A stretch of 48,057 bases of DNA from the NCBI GenBank assembly GCA_015075325.1, contig JABTUP010000024.1, forward strand, positions 1-48,057, in the 5' to 3' direction. Made by a program: the position numbers and the translations under genes. The stretch is from Flavobacteriales bacterium (GTDB taxonomy: Bacteria; Bacteroidota; Bacteroidia; Flavobacteriales_E; Vicingaceae). Under the pieces are notes generated by a model, which saw only the letters and a program-made list of their open reading frames with translations, was not told the origin of the DNA and searched no databases. Below, piece by piece: positions 1 through 8,562 of the stretch (within the stretch, counting starts at the first letter, position 1; each line of letters opens with the position of its first letter).

Positions 1-1023
1 TCCCATAAAATTTTGACTAAAAATAGCTCCCCCTCTATTTACATAAATTCTACCATCATTAGCTAATTGCATGTTATACGCATTTGCCCCATTAATTATC
101 ATTTGGTCAAATGGAACTGGAGAGGAAAGATTGTATGATTCAATAACTTGATCAACACGATTCGAAGCATAAAGAATTTGAGAGTTTGGACTAAATGAGA
201 TTCCTGATATTTGAGAATTTGTAGTAATAATAACTTCGTTACTTATTTGCCCTGTAGTAGAATTAAAGTCATAAACCCTTACCCCTCCAGAGGGATGTTC
301 TATACCAATTGCTAGTCTTGTTCCATCAGGAGAGGCTTTAAGATTTCCCCTTTCACCAGATAAATTAAAATTGAATACTCCACTTTCGTGAACTCCAGTG
401 GCGTTTATTAAAAATACGATAAGCTCATTATCACCATGTACAATTACCCAATAATCAATTCCATTACAATGAGGAATGGCAGTAATTCCTTCTGAAAATG
501 GTTGACCTGTGCAATTATTACATAAAACTTCGACATCCTCTTGTAACAACGTGAGATTGGGAGTATTTACAGTTTCAATGATGGAAAAATATAAAGAGTT
601 ATTTCTTTCAACTTTCCCTTCAGAAAACGTATTTGTTAAATAAAAATAATAGTATTGTGATGAATTAGCAGGATTTTTAAATGATACCCCTTGTGAGGTA
701 TTATTCGAACCGCTCAAAAAACCTCCAATCAATCCTGTAACAACATTATTGTTTGCATTCCAAATTGTTTGAGCATCGCTATAAAAAAGCAAATTTCCAT
801 TGTCGTCACTCATTGTTGTGCTGTGATTGAATAAATTCATAGATATTTGGCTACCTGCAACAAATGTAGGATTGCCTAAACTAAAATTTATTCCAACATT
901 TGCTCCAAAATACCAATTGTTTTTATACCCTTGGGCTTTTGATGTGTTATTAGATATAAAAAAGAGTAGGACTAATCCGATAGTTTTGTAAAAATTCGAA
1001 TAATATGAATGTTTTGTTCTCAT
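1..1023 (-). CDS. Secreted beta-propeller-like surface protein, C-terminus beyond the window
   Basis: The frame is open from an ATG at 1023 to the window edge (341 codons, no stop), so the C-terminal part is missing. Residues 1-31 form a signal peptide: a basic start, a hydrophobic stretch (IGLVLLFFI) and a cut near SKAQ. The mature protein begins NNWYFGANVGINF and has blade-like segments such as SDDNGNLLFYSDAQTIWNAN and SPDGTRLAIG. This resembles the Bacteroidota surface proteins that combine a WD40/PD40-like propeller with a C-terminal type IX secretion sorting domain. The sorting domain itself would lie outside the window. Function is unknown; export across the outer membrane is inferred from the family. 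Confidence 0.7.
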   Translation of the reverse strand, partial: MRTKHSYYSNFYKTIGLVLLFFISNNTSKAQGYKNNWYFGANVGINFSLGNPTFVAGSQISMNLFNHSTTMSDDNGNLLFYSDAQTIWNANNNVVTGLIGGFLSGSNNTSQGVSFKNPANSSQYYYFYLTNTFSEGKVERNNSLYFSIIETVNTPNLTLLQEDVEVLCNNCTGQPFSEGITAIPHCNGIDYWVIVHGDNELIVFLINATGVHESGVFNFNLSGERGNLKASPDGTRLAIGIEHPSGGVRVYDFNSTTGQISNEVIITTNSQISGISFSPNSQILYASNRVDQVIESYNLSSPVPFDQMIINGANAYNMQLANDGRIYVNRGGAIFSQNFMG

Positions 1024-1136
1024 AAAAATGAATGTTAAAAGTAAATAAAAAAATGTGAATTAATAATTGAAATTTATTTTCAATTAAAATTTAAGAAGAA
1101 TCAAATGAAGTTATATGTGTGGTAAAGGCAAGTTTA

Positions 1137-1152
1137 CTCTCTCTCTCTCTCT
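1137..1152. repeat. (CT)8 microsatellite
   Basis: Eight uninterrupted CT dinucleotides lie in the 295-bp divergent spacer between the surface protein gene (start 1023) and the perR-like gene (start 1319). They are 114 bp upstream of the surface protein start. The rest of the spacer is AT-rich, with only the Per box and promoter recognisable. Confidence 0.8.
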
Positions 1153-1280
1153 AGAAAATAAGGGATTGAGTTATGTTTATTATATTGAAAGAGAAAAATC
1201 ATAAAACCAAATGTAAAACAAAAAGTAATACGAGTCAAAATTATTTTTTATCAAAACATTTTTTGTAAAGATAATTGTAG

Positions 1281-1300
1281 TAAATTTGTAATCATTACAA
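1281..1300 (+). promoter_or_regulatory. Promoter -7 element overlapping a Per/Fur-type operator
   Basis: TTGTAATCATTACAA at 1286-1300 is a perfect 7-1-7 inverted repeat. It differs from the Bacillus PerR box TTATAATNATTATAA by one symmetrical change per arm. TAAATTTG at 1281-1288 matches the Bacteroidota -7 consensus TAnnTTTG and overlaps the left arm. Bound repressor would cover the promoter core, 19 bp before the start codon. This predicts that the PerR-like protein represses its own operon, with release by peroxide. Confidence 0.75.
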
Positions 1301-1318
1301 TTTTATAATTATAACAAA

Positions 1319-1720
1319 ATGAATATTCCAAATTATTTAGCCGAGAATGACATCAAACCGTCATACCAACGCATACGAATTTTTGAATATCTATATCACG
1401 AAATGAATCACCCAACGGTTGATTTAATTTATAAAACTTTAGCACCTGAAATTCCAACGCTTTCGAAAACAACCGTTTACAATACTTTAAAACTTTTTGT
1501 TGACAAAGGCATAACTTCAACTGTAACTATAGAAAACAACGAAGTAAGGTATGATGCTATTGTTACTCATCACGGGCACTTTAAATGTAATGTATGTGGG
1601 ATTATTGTTGATATTCCCTTAAATTTTAATCAACTCAATTTAAATGAACTAAAAGATGTAACTATTGAGCAAACGCAAGTTCATCTAATCGGAAAATGTA
1701 ATAAATGTTTAACCATATAA
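1319..1720 (+). CDS. perR: PerR-like peroxide-sensing Fur-family repressor
   Basis: A 133-residue Fur-family protein with an N-terminal winged helix (residues 1-80) and a metal-binding dimerisation domain. The ligands match Bacillus PerR: H31, D79, H85, H87 and D98 for the regulatory iron site, and C90/C93 with C127/C130 for the structural zinc. An aspartate at position 79, where Fur proteins usually differ, favours PerR over Fur. In PerR, iron-catalysed oxidation of ligand histidines releases DNA. The peroxiredoxin gene starts 11 bp downstream and superoxide dismutase follows, which fits a peroxide regulon. The Per-box palindrome just upstream suggests autorepression. Confidence 0.87.
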   Translation: MNIPNYLAENDIKPSYQRIRIFEYLYHEMNHPTVDLIYKTLAPEIPTLSKTTVYNTLKLFVDKGITSTVTIENNEVRYDAIVTHHGHFKCNVCGIIVDIPLNFNQLNLNELKDVTIEQTQVHLIGKCNKCLTI

Positions 1721-1731
1721 ATTAATAAAAA

Positions 1732-2361
1732 ATGAGCGTATTAGTAGGAAAAATGGCTCCAAAATTTTCAGCAAATGCTGTAGTTGATGGAGGTAAAATT
1801 GTAAACAACTTTACTTTAGAGCAATTTAAAGGTAAATATGTAATCTTATTCTTCTACCCAAAAGATTTCACCTTTGTTTGCCCAACAGAATTGTTTGCTT
1901 TTCAAGAAAAATTACAAGAGTTTAAAAACAGAAACGTGGAATTAATTGCTGTATCAACCGATACTGAGCAATCGCACTGGGGCTGGTTGCAAATGGAAAA
2001 AAACCACGGCGGAATTAAAGGAGTTACTTATCCAATAGTTGCCGATACCAACAAAACCATTTCAATGAATTATGATGTATTGGCTGGTGATTTAGACTGG
2101 AACGACGAAGGCGAAATGATTGCTACTGGCGAATTAGTTGCTTACCGTGGTTTGTTTTTAATTGACAAAACTGGAAAAGTTAGACACCAATTAGTAAACG
2201 ACCTACCACTTGGTAGAAGCGTTGACGAAGCATTAAGAATTGTTGATGCTTTACAACACCTTGAAGAGTTTGGTGAAGTTTGTCCAGCTAACTGGGTTAA
2301 AGGAAAAGACGCTTTAACTGCAACACATGATGGTATTGCTGATTATTTAGCGAAACATTAA
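1732..2361 (+). CDS. Typical 2-Cys peroxiredoxin (AhpC/TSA family)
   Basis: A 209-residue cytoplasmic thiol peroxidase that reduces hydrogen peroxide and organic peroxides. The peroxidatic cysteine is C50 in FTFVCPTE and the resolving cysteine is C184 in EVCPANW. Both are in the standard spacing for typical 2-Cys enzymes, which act as dimers or decamers. The segment near residues 115-140 (DLDWNDEGEMIATGE) is a little longer than in many homologues. The gene follows the perR-like gene by 11 bp, so it is almost certainly co-transcribed and peroxide-regulated. Length and catalytic residues look intact. The electron donor (AhpF, thioredoxin) is not encoded in the window. Confidence 0.93.
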   Translation: MSVLVGKMAPKFSANAVVDGGKIVNNFTLEQFKGKYVILFFYPKDFTFVCPTELFAFQEKLQEFKNRNVELIAVSTDTEQSHWGWLQMEKNHGGIKGVTYPIVADTNKTISMNYDVLAGDLDWNDEGEMIATGELVAYRGLFLIDKTGKVRHQLVNDLPLGRSVDEALRIVDALQHLEEFGEVCPANWVKGKDALTATHDGIADYLAKH

Positions 2362-2426
2362 TAAAAAAGTGACTAGTAAACTAGTAATTAGTGATTAGTC
2401 TGATAACAAATTAAAAAATTAAAATT

Positions 2427-3026
2427 ATGGCATTTGAATTAGAAAAATTACCTTACGCGTTTGATGCACTAGAACCGCATATTGACGCTAGAACAATGGA
2501 AATACACCATGGAAAACACCATGCTGCATATACCACCAACTTAAACGCTGCAATTGCAGGAACCGATTTAGAAGGAAAATCGATTGAAGATATTCTTAAA
2601 AATTTAGACATGAACAACATGGCTGTGCGTAATAATGGTGGTGGTTTCTACAACCACAACTTGTTTTGGAAAGTAATGAGTCCAAACGGCGGTGGAAACC
2701 CTACAGGACCTGTTGCTGATGCAATTAACAGCACCTTTGGTTCGTACGAAGCTTTTAAAGAACAATTCTCAAAAGCTGCTGCAACTCGTTTTGGTTCTGG
2801 TTGGGCTTGGCTTTGCGTTAATGGTGGTAAATTAGAAATTTGCTCTACTCCAAATCAAGATAATCCTTTAATGCCAAATTCGGGCTGTTCGGGGATTCCT
2901 ATTTTAGGATTAGACGTATGGGAACATGCTTATTATTTACACTATCAAAACAGAAGACCAGATTACATTGGAGCTTTCTACAATGTAATTAATTGGGACG
3001 AAGTAAATAGAAGATTTAAAGGTTAA
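2427..3026 (+). CDS. sod: Fe/Mn superoxide dismutase
   Basis: A 199-residue enzyme that dismutates superoxide to oxygen and peroxide, which the upstream peroxiredoxin can then remove. The metal ligands are H27 (MEIHHGKHH), H77 (FYNHNLFW), D163 and H167 (LDVWEHAYY). Glycine at position 73 together with glutamine at 144 (TPNQDNP) is the pattern usual for Mn-type enzymes, so manganese or cambialistic use is favoured over strict iron use. There is no signal peptide, so it should act in the cytoplasm. It lies 65 bp after the peroxiredoxin, across a short spacer holding direct TAGT-rich repeats, and ends at a strong terminator. Confidence 0.94.
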   Translation: MAFELEKLPYAFDALEPHIDARTMEIHHGKHHAAYTTNLNAAIAGTDLEGKSIEDILKNLDMNNMAVRNNGGGFYNHNLFWKVMSPNGGGNPTGPVADAINSTFGSYEAFKEQFSKAAATRFGSGWAWLCVNGGKLEICSTPNQDNPLMPNSGCSGIPILGLDVWEHAYYLHYQNRRPDYIGAFYNVINWDEVNRRFKG

Positions 3027-3031
3027 CTCCA

Positions 3032-3059
3032 AAAAAAGCTCCGAATTCGGAGCTTTTTT
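3032..3059 (+). terminator. Rho-independent terminator after sod
   Basis: A perfect 28-nt palindrome whose arms read AAAAAAGCTCCGAA and TTCGGAGCTTTTTT. It begins 6 nt after the sod stop codon and ends in a T run. It should end the perR-peroxiredoxin-sod transcript. Confidence 0.9.
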
Positions 3060-3203
3060 ATTTACATCAATTTCCTTCTCAAATCAACCCATTATAGTTT
3101 TCTTAAATGAATTGTTTTGACCAAAAACAAGTGAAGCTAGTTTTGAAAACAACAACTATTTTTTCTATACTTGTTCTTCGTTAAACCTTTCAAGCAATTT
3201 ATT

Positions 3204-4460
3204 ATGAAAAAAATCTATTTTCTATGTATTTCTTTATTCGCCACTTATCAACTTTCTGCACAATGTGCAGGTCGATACCAGGCAAATATTTTCAGCACCA
3301 TTGATGTAAACACGGTAACTTATGGAAGCAACCTTGATTTAAATGGCAACAGTGTTAATTTAACAATGGATATTTACCAACCTCAAGGTGACACCAGCAC
3401 CAGCCGACCGCTAATTATTTTCGCTCACGGTGGTTCGTTTTCTGCTGGAACAAAAAACGATGCCGACATTGTTTATTTTTGTACTGAAATGGCAAAAAAA
3501 GGGTATGTATGTGCCTCAATTAACTACCGTTTAGCTCCTAGTGCTTTTTCATTAATTGCCGAAGAAACAACCGTAAAAGTGGTTTTAATGGCTATGCAAG
3601 ACGGAAAAGCTGCCGTTAGGTATTTTAGACAAGATGCTGCAACCAGCAACACTTATAAAATTGATTCAGACCAGATTTTTATTGGCGGAACTTCTGCTGG
3701 TGGAATTTTGGGTATTAACATGGCTTACTTAGATTCAACCGATGTAATGAGTCCGAGCTGGCAATCGTGGAGCAATGATGTTGGCGGTTTAGAAGGCAAC
3801 AGCGGAAACCCAGGATATTGCTCGTTGGTTTCTGGAACTTTTGGTTTTGCTGGTGGTGTAGCCGATCCTCTTTGGATAACTTCAAATGATGTGCCTTGGT
3901 ATGGCTGCCATGCCGAAACCGACAACACCGTAAAAATTGGTTACGGTCAACCATTAAGTGGTTTTACTCCAGTATTTTTATACGGTAGCGATTCCATTAA
4001 TGCTCGTTTAAACACTTTAGGCATACATGCAGCGTACGACAGATATGCTGGAGGTGCTCACCCTCCATTTAATGGTTCTTCAACCATCATGCAAAACAAC
4101 AAAGACAGTTTGGCTGCATTTTTATATCGAATTTTAGATTGCAACCCAAACAACTTAAAACTACCAGGACAAAAATCGTGTAACACCACTACTGGCATAG
4201 CCGATGCAACCGAAAAAACGATAAAAGCAACCATTTACCCTAACCCAACCAACAACTATATTACAATAGAACTAAACCAAAACTTCGATTTGAGTAATTC
4301 TCATATAATGATTGTAAACTCTTTAGGAGAAGTTTTAGTTAACCAACAAGCTACCGATTATACCAATAAAATTAACTTAAGCAACTTTGCTCAAGGCGTT
4401 TATTACGTTAGAATAACTTCAAACGAAAACAATTACACTCAGTTAATTGTAAAACAATAA
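3204..4460 (+). CDS. T9SS-exported alpha/beta-hydrolase (carboxylesterase-like)
   Basis: ATG at 3204 is chosen because it places a clean signal peptide at the N-terminus (MKKIYFLCISLFATYQLSAQ); an in-frame start 33 nt upstream would bury it. The hydrolase domain shows the oxyanion segment FAHGGSF, the nucleophile motif GGTSAGG (serine of GxSxG) and a likely catalytic histidine in GGAHPPF. The last 80 residues form a type A sorting domain (IYPNPTNNYITIEL to the end, QLIVKQ), which directs secretion through the type IX system and surface attachment. The substrate is unknown; related enzymes cleave carboxylic or sugar esters. It is flanked by terminators, so it is a single-gene unit. Confidence 0.85.
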   Translation: MKKIYFLCISLFATYQLSAQCAGRYQANIFSTIDVNTVTYGSNLDLNGNSVNLTMDIYQPQGDTSTSRPLIIFAHGGSFSAGTKNDADIVYFCTEMAKKGYVCASINYRLAPSAFSLIAEETTVKVVLMAMQDGKAAVRYFRQDAATSNTYKIDSDQIFIGGTSAGGILGINMAYLDSTDVMSPSWQSWSNDVGGLEGNSGNPGYCSLVSGTFGFAGGVADPLWITSNDVPWYGCHAETDNTVKIGYGQPLSGFTPVFLYGSDSINARLNTLGIHAAYDRYAGGAHPPFNGSSTIMQNNKDSLAAFLYRILDCNPNNLKLPGQKSCNTTTGIADATEKTIKATIYPNPTNNYITIELNQNFDLSNSHIMIVNSLGEVLVNQQATDYTNKINLSNFAQGVYYVRITSNENNYTQLIVKQ

Positions 4461-4480
4461 TACCAACTTATTTTTTTAAA

Positions 4481-4508
4481 AGCTGCCTTCAAAAAAGGCA
4501 GCTATTTT
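4481..4508 (+). terminator. Rho-independent terminator after the esterase
   Basis: Arms AGCTGCCTT (4481-4489) and AAGGCAGCT (4495-4503) with a 5-nt loop, followed by an ATTTTT run. It lies 20 nt after the stop codon. Confidence 0.88.
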
Positions 4509-4668
4509 TGTTTCAAATAACTTCAAACCACGTTATTAAAGCAATTTATACATTTTTATACCACAATTTAATTCTTCAAAAAAAAACCTATTGACGTTTT
4601 CTTATTTATTTTTTCTATTTTTGGAAAGGAGGGTAAGAGCTTTATAAATCAACTATACATAAGTAAAA

Positions 4669-5232
4669 ATGAAGTACAAAAACATTAGAGAAGAAGAACT
4701 AAAAAACAAAGTAGGTGAAGATTGGTTTAAGCATTTTGACACTACCGAAATTTTAGGAAATATTGATTTCACTGTTTTTCCTAAACAAGATAATTTGTTT
4801 GGACGAACTCCCCTACTTTGGGCGGAAGCTAAAACAGGTAATTTTGATATACCCTCCATGTTTGTGCAATTAATTATTACCATTGGAAAAGCCCTAACTT
4901 TTGATAAAACCATGCCTCCCGCTTTTTTGGGTGCTTTCGATTTTAAAAAAATAGCTTTTGTTCCCTACATCAATATTCAAGATATTTTTTATTTGAATGA
5001 TTTTAATTGGAATGTAACGCCTAGTAATCATGAAACAAAAGAGTTTCAACTTATAAAGCAACGAATTGAAGCAACACTAAAAAAAAACACCTACATTTTT
5101 GACTTTGTAAATGATGAAAAAGACCTTGTATATTTTATTAAAAACAATGTAGCTAAAGCAACCACCACCAGTAAGTTGAAAATTGACAAGAACAATTTTA
5201 TCCCTATTTATTTGCGTTGGTTAGAATTATAA
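4669..5232 (+). pseudogene. N-terminal nuclease part of a type IIG restriction-methylase gene (frameshifted)
   Basis: This 187-codon frame encodes a PD-(D/E)xK-like nuclease domain: D33 in NIDFTVF and E53-A-K55 in LLWAEAKTG. It belongs with the methylase frame that follows. Reading past the stop in another frame gives YKPNIDVNWDELKK (5228-5269), the natural link between nuclease and methylase regions in this family. A 1-nt insertion near 5227 creates the stop. Two compensating indels therefore split one gene of about 810 codons. Either half could still be made separately, but a single-chain enzyme would need both frameshifts corrected. Sequencing error cannot be excluded. Confidence 0.72.
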
Positions 5233-5269
5233 ACCCAATATTGATGTAAATTGGGACGAGTTAAAAAAG
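5227..5269 (+). other. Pair of compensating 1-nt frameshifts within 43 bp
   Basis: The upstream and downstream frames are identical (both phase 1), yet the peptide joining them is in phase 2. An extra T near 5227 shifts +1, and loss of one A in the run at 5263-5268 (AAAAAAG) shifts back. Restoring one A and removing one T gives a continuous protein. The second site is a homopolymer, a common place for sequencing error and for real slippage. Confidence 0.75.
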
Positions 5270-5277
5270 CAAACATT

Positions 5278-7098
5278 ATGGACAGCGACTTTTACCTTGC
5301 TGACTTGTTTGTTGATGATAACGACACACAAAATTTAGAAGACGACCTTTCTATTAGAGATAGTTTATTTGTTGTTTACCAAAACCAAGGGTATAAAATT
5401 GCTAAAGAAAACATTAAACAAATGTTTGATGCAACAATTAACCTAAAAAATAAAGAAACCTACTTGCAATTTTGGAAACGCTACAAACGACCACCTTTAA
5501 AAGAGTTTCAAGATTATATTATTGAACGCCGCGATTTATTAGTACCGCAAGATATTAGAGAGCGTAAAGGTGCATTTTTTACCCCACGTATTTGGGTAGA
5601 ACTCTCGCAAAAATACCTTACCGACTATTTGGGCGAAAACTGGCAAGACGATTATTACATTTGGGATTGTGCTGCTGGCACAGGTAATTTATTAGCAGGT
5701 TTAACCAACAAATACAACATTTACGCTAGCACTTTAGACCAAGCCGATGTAAACGTAATACACGAACGGATAGACCACGGAGCCAACCTACTTAAAAACA
5801 ACGTGTTTCAGTTCGATTTTTTAAACGACGATTTTACCAAACTACCACAACCCTTACAAAACATTATTAATGATGAAGAAAAACGAAAAAAATTAGTGGT
5901 GTATATTAATCCACCTTATGCTGAGGCTACTTCTGCTAAAACAGTAACAGGAACTGGAGAAAACAAAAGTGGTGTTACAACTCAATTCAAAATAAATGAA
6001 ATTCTGAAACCTAAAATAGGAAATGCTTCCAATGAAATTTTCGCTTTGTTTATGGCGAATATGTATGAAAAAATACCAGGTTGTATTTTAGGTCAGTTTT
6101 CAAAATTGAAATTTGTTAATGGTTCAAATTTCAAAAAATTCAAGGAATATTTTTTGGCAGACTACGTTACTGGTTTTATTGTGCCTGCTGAAACTTTTGA
6201 TAACGTAAAAGGAAAATTCCCTATTGGTTTTACCATTTGGAATACTGCTAAAAAATCGAAAATAGATATAATTTCGACTGATTTTTATGATAAAAATGGT
6301 AATTATAACGGAACCAAAAACTTTTACGGTGAATTGCCTCAAAACATTAATCGTTGGATAAAACTGTACGATGATAAAATTAGAACTGGATTTGGATTTA
6401 TGGGGAATCCATCTCCAGATTTTCAGCACAACAGTCAACTATATATATCATTAAAAAAAGGAATTGAACATTTTAATTTCTATAATTTTACTGACACGAA
6501 TTTAATACAGGGTTCGATTTATTTTTCGATAAGAAATTGTATAGAAGCAAATTGGTTAAACGATAGAGACCAATTTTCATATCCAAATAATAGTTGGCAA
6601 ACCGACCAAGAATTTCAAAATGATTGTTTAGCTTATACTCTTTTTCACGGTCAAAATAGAATAACAAGTTCAGAAGGCATCAACCATTGGATTCCGTTTA
6701 CGGAGCAAGAAGTAAATGCCCAAGCCAAGTTTGAGAGCAATTTTATGACCGATTTTATAAAAGGGAAAATAAATAAAGAAGCAAGCAACGATACCCTTTT
6801 TGAGAACGCAAATGCAGTTGAAAACAAGCCTTTGGTTTTTTCTGAAGAAGCCAAAGCCGTTTTTGATGCTGGTCGTGAATTATGGAAATATTACCACGCC
6901 CAAAAAGATGCAAATGTAAATGCAAGTTTTTACGATATTAGAGAATACTTCCAAGGCAGAAACGCACAAGGCAGAATGAACGCTAAAAGTGAAGATGCAA
7001 CTTACACCACATTAATTAGCGAATTGAGAACTCAACTAAACATACTTGCCGATAAAATAAAACCTAAGGTTTACGAGTATGAATTTTTAAAAGAATAA
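5278..7098 (+). CDS. Type IIG restriction-modification protein, N6-adenine methylase and specificity part
   Basis: ATG at 5278 begins MDSDFYLADLF, the conserved start of the methylase half; TTG at 5251 is a weaker alternative. From the ATG: motif X KGAFFTPRIWV (about 98-108), the SAM-binding motif I DCAAGTGN (130-137) and catalytic motif IV NPPY (211-214), typical of gamma-class N6-adenine methylases. The stretch from about 215 to 350 (SNEIFALFM, FPIGFTIW) resembles Helicobacter and Campylobacter type IIG enzymes. The C-terminal 230 residues probably recognise the target. The nuclease domain is cut off by the frameshifts, so this piece may act as a lone methylase. It lies 76 bp upstream of a RhuM-family gene. 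Confidence 0.82.
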   Translation: MDSDFYLADLFVDDNDTQNLEDDLSIRDSLFVVYQNQGYKIAKENIKQMFDATINLKNKETYLQFWKRYKRPPLKEFQDYIIERRDLLVPQDIRERKGAFFTPRIWVELSQKYLTDYLGENWQDDYYIWDCAAGTGNLLAGLTNKYNIYASTLDQADVNVIHERIDHGANLLKNNVFQFDFLNDDFTKLPQPLQNIINDEEKRKKLVVYINPPYAEATSAKTVTGTGENKSGVTTQFKINEILKPKIGNASNEIFALFMANMYEKIPGCILGQFSKLKFVNGSNFKKFKEYFLADYVTGFIVPAETFDNVKGKFPIGFTIWNTAKKSKIDIISTDFYDKNGNYNGTKNFYGELPQNINRWIKLYDDKIRTGFGFMGNPSPDFQHNSQLYISLKKGIEHFNFYNFTDTNLIQGSIYFSIRNCIEANWLNDRDQFSYPNNSWQTDQEFQNDCLAYTLFHGQNRITSSEGINHWIPFTEQEVNAQAKFESNFMTDFIKGKINKEASNDTLFENANAVENKPLVFSEEAKAVFDAGRELWKYYHAQKDANVNASFYDIREYFQGRNAQGRMNAKSEDATYTTLISELRTQLNILADKIKPKVYEYEFLKE

Positions 7099-7174
7099 CG
7101 GCTAACAAAAACAAAAAAATTACCAAATAGTTAAAAAAGAGCCGCAAATTGCAAAGCAGAAAGAAAACATTGAA

Positions 7175-8152
7175 ATGAATAGCGAACTAATAATATATCA
7201 AACAGAAGATGGACAGACCAAAATCCAAACCCGTTTGGAAAACGAAACTGTTTGGCTCAATCAAGAGCAAATGGCAGAGCTTTTCCAAAGAGATAGAACC
7301 GTAATTACCAAGCATATAGGCAATATTTTTAAAGAGGGAGAATTGGAAGAAAGAAGCAATGTGCAAAATTTGCACATTAGTAATTCAGACAAACCTGTAA
7401 AGTTTTACAGCCTAGATGTCATTATTTCTGTTGGATACAGAGTGAAGTCGCACAGAGGTACTCAATTTCGTATTTGGGCAACCCAACGATTGAGAGAATA
7501 CATTGTAAAAGGCTTTGCAATGAATGACGAACTATTGAAAGAAGCAGGTGGAGGTAATTATTTTGATGAATTATTGGCTCGCATCAGAGATATACGTTCG
7601 TCTGAAAAAGTATTTTGGCGTAAAGTACTCGACATTTATGCAACCAGTATTGATTATGATAGTAAAGCTGAAGTTTCTCTTGTATTTTTTAAAACAGTAC
7701 AAAACAAAATGCATTGGGCAGCTCACGGGCAAACCGCAGCAGAAACCATTTATAAACGCATTGACGCTACTAAACCCAATTTAGGTTTAACCAATTTTAA
7801 AGGCGAACAACCAACTAAAAAAGAAATTGAAGTTGCCAAAAACTATTTGAACGAAAAAGAATTGGATGTACTCAATAGAATGGTTACGGCTTACTTGGAA
7901 TTAGCCGAATTGCAAGCACTGAATAGAAAACCAATGTATATGAAAGATTGGATAAACCGTTTAGACGACTTTTTAACAATGACAGGAAGTGAAATATTAA
8001 CCAATGCAGGAAGTATTAGCCATCAAAAAGCATTAGAAAAAGCTCATACTGAGTATGAAAAATACAGAGAGCAAACAAAAGATGAGCTTTCAAAAGTTGA
8101 AAAAGATTTTATAAAGCAAATAGACACTACTGCCAAAAAATTAAAGAAATAG
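7175..8152 (+). CDS. RhuM-family protein
   Basis: A 325-residue protein of the RhuM (virulence RhuM/Fic-operon associated) family. The N-terminal domain (residues 1-115) has the family signature: VWLNQEQMAELFQRDRTVI, an HTH-like segment, then FYSLDVIISVGYRV and GTQFRIWATQRLREY. The middle contains RSSEKVFWRKVLDIYATS. The last 50 residues are a charged probable coiled coil (YEKYREQTKDELSKVEKDF). RhuM genes are commonly found beside restriction systems and on mobile DNA; the molecular role is unproven and could be phage- or DNA-related. It follows the type IIG gene by 76 bp in the same direction. Complete, with no sign of damage. Confidence 0.85.
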   Translation: MNSELIIYQTEDGQTKIQTRLENETVWLNQEQMAELFQRDRTVITKHIGNIFKEGELEERSNVQNLHISNSDKPVKFYSLDVIISVGYRVKSHRGTQFRIWATQRLREYIVKGFAMNDELLKEAGGGNYFDELLARIRDIRSSEKVFWRKVLDIYATSIDYDSKAEVSLVFFKTVQNKMHWAAHGQTAAETIYKRIDATKPNLGLTNFKGEQPTKKEIEVAKNYLNEKELDVLNRMVTAYLELAELQALNRKPMYMKDWINRLDDFLTMTGSEILTNAGSISHQKALEKAHTEYEKYREQTKDELSKVEKDFIKQIDTTAKKLKK

Positions 8153-8484
8153 CCATTCGGAAAATGTTAGTTTTAAAAAATGTTGACAACAGAAAATTTA
8201 TTGAAGTAAAAACCATTATAGCACTTTTTGAAACGGATAGATTGATGAAGAAGATTGACTGCTTTGCTACTGCGTGGTGATTAGATAGAGATTGAATAAA
8301 ATACATCTAACAAAAGAAGAATGGCAACGCTTCACAGCCACGCACATTACCAAGTTACACCAACTGACTTAGTATAAAACCTTTCATTTGTTTTAATAAA
8401 AATAGTTACAACAACTTCTAATTAGGTGTTTAGCAATTAGCTGAGTAAATAATTTAACACTCCAAACCGTTTATAAGCGATAAA
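8153..8484. other. Gene-free stretch with possible coding debris
   Basis: About 330 bp between RhuM and the peptide-binding lipoprotein gene. It holds a 38-codon frame from 8164 and a start-less frame (near 8293-8373) reading RLNKIHLTKEEWQRFTATH before a stop, which looks like the end of a degraded gene. Neither is assignable. The right end is the AT-rich promoter zone of the next gene. Confidence 0.4.
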
Positions 8485-8521
8485 ATGTTTAAAATCATTA
8501 TTAAAATCAACTTTGGAATGT

Positions 8522-8529
8522 TATATTTG
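8522..8529 (+). promoter_or_regulatory. -7 promoter element of the peptide-transport operon
   Basis: TATATTTG matches TAnnTTTG and lies 33 bp before the chosen ATG at 8563. This supports that start over the in-frame ATG at 8485, which would lie upstream of the promoter. Confidence 0.6.
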
Positions 8530-8562
8530 CAACTCTCTAAAAAAAAAACGACACAACATACA

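Noticed and set aside
5263..5270. Programmed -1 frameshift at AAAAAAG, as in dnaX
   Set aside because: A -1 slip here helps only if the ribosome is already in the linker frame, which needs a +1 event 36 bp earlier with no slippery sequence. Two ordinary indels or errors are simpler.
8164..8373. Small frames after RhuM as genes
   Set aside because: One is 38 codons and the other lacks a start codon; no recognisable protein. Recorded only as possible debris.
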